This document shows, piece after piece, positions 5,672 to 6,904 of a DNA stretch of 6,904 bases. The DNA is from Bacillota bacterium (GTDB lineage Bacteria; Bacillota; Clostridia; Lachnospirales; CAG-274): positions 1 through 6,904 of the forward strand of contig JAGAHK010000407.1 in the NCBI GenBank assembly GCA_017627115.1, in the 5' to 3' direction. A program made the translations under genes and the position numbers. Each line of letters opens with the position of its first letter. Positions within the stretch are counted from its first letter, which is position 1. Below the pieces are notes generated by a model. The model was not told where the DNA came from, ran no database searches, and was given only the letters and a program-made list of their open reading frames with translations.

Positions 5672-6736
5672 ATGATAAACAAAACACAGGCTGAAATAAT
5701 GCGCAATTGGAAAACATCCGCGGACAAGCCGACAGTGTCGGTTATCTGCAATACATACAATCAAAGCCGTTATATCGGTTCTGCACTTGACAGCTTTTTA
5801 ATGCAGGAGACCGACTTTCCTTTTGAGGTAATAGTCCACGAAGACGCTTCTGTCGACAACACCGCGGATATCATAAGAGAATACGAAAAAAAATTCCCTG
5901 ATATCATAAAGCCTATTTATGAAAAGGAAAATCAGTATTCAAAAAATCGTGATATAGTAATGGAAATAGATTTGCCCGCGGCAGGCGGCAAATATATTGC
6001 ATTCTGCGAGGGCGATGATTACTGGACGGATAAAACCAAACTCCAAAAATCGTTTGATTATATGGAAAAGCATGATGAGTGTTCCCTTGTGTCGCATTTG
6101 ACGAATGTTGATAACGGTGTATCGAAAAAAATGACACAATATAATCCCGATTTTATGCAAAGAGGCGGCATAATCAGTTCCGATGAGGTTATAATCGAAA
6201 CAAATCTGATACATACATCTTCGCTCTTTTTCAGAAAATCCTTTCTGGAGAATAACAAACGTATAATAACGCGCCTTAAATCCTATGATGCGGTGCTTGT
6301 AATGCTTGCCGCTACCGAGGGATATGTATATCTTATTCCCGAAACAATGTCGGTATATCGCTTCCGTGCGGCAGGCAGCTGGAATCTTGCGGTTGCCGAT
6401 GACGATGAAAAGCTGTTAAAAGTTATAGAACATTTGTGCCGCTCGGCAGAAACCATAAACAAATACCGGAATTATAAGTTTTCTCAAACATTTAAAGAAA
6501 GAAATCGGCGCGCAAGTTTCGGGTTTTATAAGATCAAAGGTGATATTCCGAAACTGCTGAACAAAAAATACAGAGACCTTTACAAAAAAGCAAGCATTGC
6601 CGACCATATAATGATTTTGCTCAAGAATATGCCGGAACCTGCACGCTTATTTTTCCGCAGATACATCAGACCGCATCTTTGGGGAATATATTTGCGTTTC
6701 AATGAAAGTGGAGGCTTTTCAAGTTACAAACGATGA
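5672..6736 (+). CDS. Family 2 (GT-A) glycosyltransferase
   Basis: A 354-residue glycosyltransferase. The N-terminal GT-A domain has VSVICNTYNQSRYI (22-35) as the nucleotide-binding strand and helix, VHEDASVDNT (55-64) with Asp58 and Asp62, and FCEGDDYWTD (111-120), where the acidic pair 115-116 is the DXD-like metal site typical of this family. The C-terminal part (about 200-354) is basic and helical, without a clear transmembrane segment, and may lie against the membrane. It would transfer a sugar from a nucleotide donor to the growing lipid-linked oligosaccharide; the sugar cannot be predicted. It starts at ATG 5672, 2 bases after B2 stops, with GGAG (5660-5663) 8 bases upstream inside the end of B2. 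The stop overlaps the flippase start (ATGA). Confidence 0.9.
   Translation: MINKTQAEIMRNWKTSADKPTVSVICNTYNQSRYIGSALDSFLMQETDFPFEVIVHEDASVDNTADIIREYEKKFPDIIKPIYEKENQYSKNRDIVMEIDLPAAGGKYIAFCEGDDYWTDKTKLQKSFDYMEKHDECSLVSHLTNVDNGVSKKMTQYNPDFMQRGGIISSDEVIIETNLIHTSSLFFRKSFLENNKRIITRLKSYDAVLVMLAATEGYVYLIPETMSVYRFRAAGSWNLAVADDDEKLLKVIEHLCRSAETINKYRNYKFSQTFKERNRRASFGFYKIKGDIPKLLNKKYRDLYKKASIADHIMILLKNMPEPARLFFRRYIRPHLWGIYLRFNESGGFSSYKR
6710..6714 (+). promoter_or_regulatory. Distant GGAGG before the flippase start
   Basis: GGAGG lies 18 bases before ATG 6733, which is further than usual. No ATG, GTG or TTG occurs in that frame between them, so the flippase probably starts by coupling through the ATGA overlap with the preceding gene. 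Confidence 0.4.
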
Positions 6737-6904
6737 GTAAAATTCTTTCAAATCTGATTTGGCGCTTTTTGGAGAGGTGCGGCGCGCAGGGTGTTACACT
6801 TATTGTATCTTTGATCCTTGCCAGGCTCCTCGACCCCGAAGTTTACGGAACCGTCGCGCTTGTGACCGTTTTTATAACTATCGTGCAGGTTTTTGTTGAC
6901 AGCG
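6733..6904 (+). CDS. Wzx-like polysaccharide flippase, N-terminal 57 codons (cut by window edge)
   Basis: Only the first 57 codons are present; the frame is open to the right edge. The start MSKILSNLIWRFLERCG is an amphipathic helix, followed by a hydrophobic segment (about 17-29), the ARLLDPEVYG signature (30-39), and a second hydrophobic segment (about 40-55) ending in FVDS. This pattern is typical of the polysaccharide transporter (PST) family, including Wzx and the TuaB/WzxC branch, which flip undecaprenyl-linked repeat units across the membrane. ATG 6733 overlaps the stop of the glycosyltransferase gene by four bases. Its presence makes a Wzx/Wzy-type pathway likely for the product of this operon. 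The rest of the gene, including any defect, cannot be seen. Confidence 0.87.
   Translation, partial: MSKILSNLIWRFLERCGAQGVTLIVSLILARLLDPEVYGTVALVTVFITIVQVFVDS

Noticed and set aside
1..6904. Insertion sequences, CRISPR repeats, tRNA or rRNA genes
   Set aside because: I saw no transposase motifs, terminal inverted repeats with target duplications, regularly spaced repeats, or cloverleaf-forming segments; coding sequence is continuous from 271 on.

Overview
The window looks like the 5' part of a surface-polysaccharide (capsule or exopolysaccharide) operon from a low-to-medium GC Gram-positive bacterium, most likely a gut-type clostridium. The evidence is strong GGAGG-like ribosome binding sites, a sigma-A promoter with a Gram-positive TRTG extension, probable TTG starts, and AT-rich coding sequence. 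No species can be named from the sequence alone.

Layout: bases 1-34 are a near-perfect intrinsic terminator closing whatever lies upstream. A roughly 230-base gene-free stretch follows. It holds one convincing promoter (105-133) and a leader of about 130 nt with a small bulged hairpin. From 271 to the right edge all genes are on the + strand and almost all overlap or abut: A1 (271-1224), B1 (1221-1724), nucleotidyltransferase-kinase fusion (1739-3232), SIS isomerase (3232-3822), HAD phosphatase (3819-4193), A2 (4223-5188), B2 (5172-5669), family 2 glycosyltransferase (5672-6736), and the first 57 codons of a Wzx-like flippase (6733 to the edge). The longest break is 29 bases, so one transcript is likely.

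Working together (inference): the three middle genes look like a route to an activated sugar. The SIS protein keeps the four catalytic residues of D-arabinose-5-phosphate isomerase but lacks CBS domains. The HAD protein is a minimal phosphatase. The fusion has a nucleotidyltransferase half and a choline-kinase/APH-like half. There is no KDO-8-phosphate synthase in the window, so the arrangement resembles the GDP-heptose logic (isomerase, anomeric kinase, phosphatase, nucleotidyltransferase), possibly for a pentose such as D-arabinose. A1 and A2 look like GT-B (family 9-like) glycosyltransferases and could use that donor. The family 2 enzyme would add another residue and the flippase would export the lipid-linked unit.

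The most unusual feature is that a two-gene unit, A (about 320 aa) plus B (about 166 aa), occurs twice, on either side of the activated-sugar genes. B1 and B2 are homologous to each other, but I do not recognise the family.
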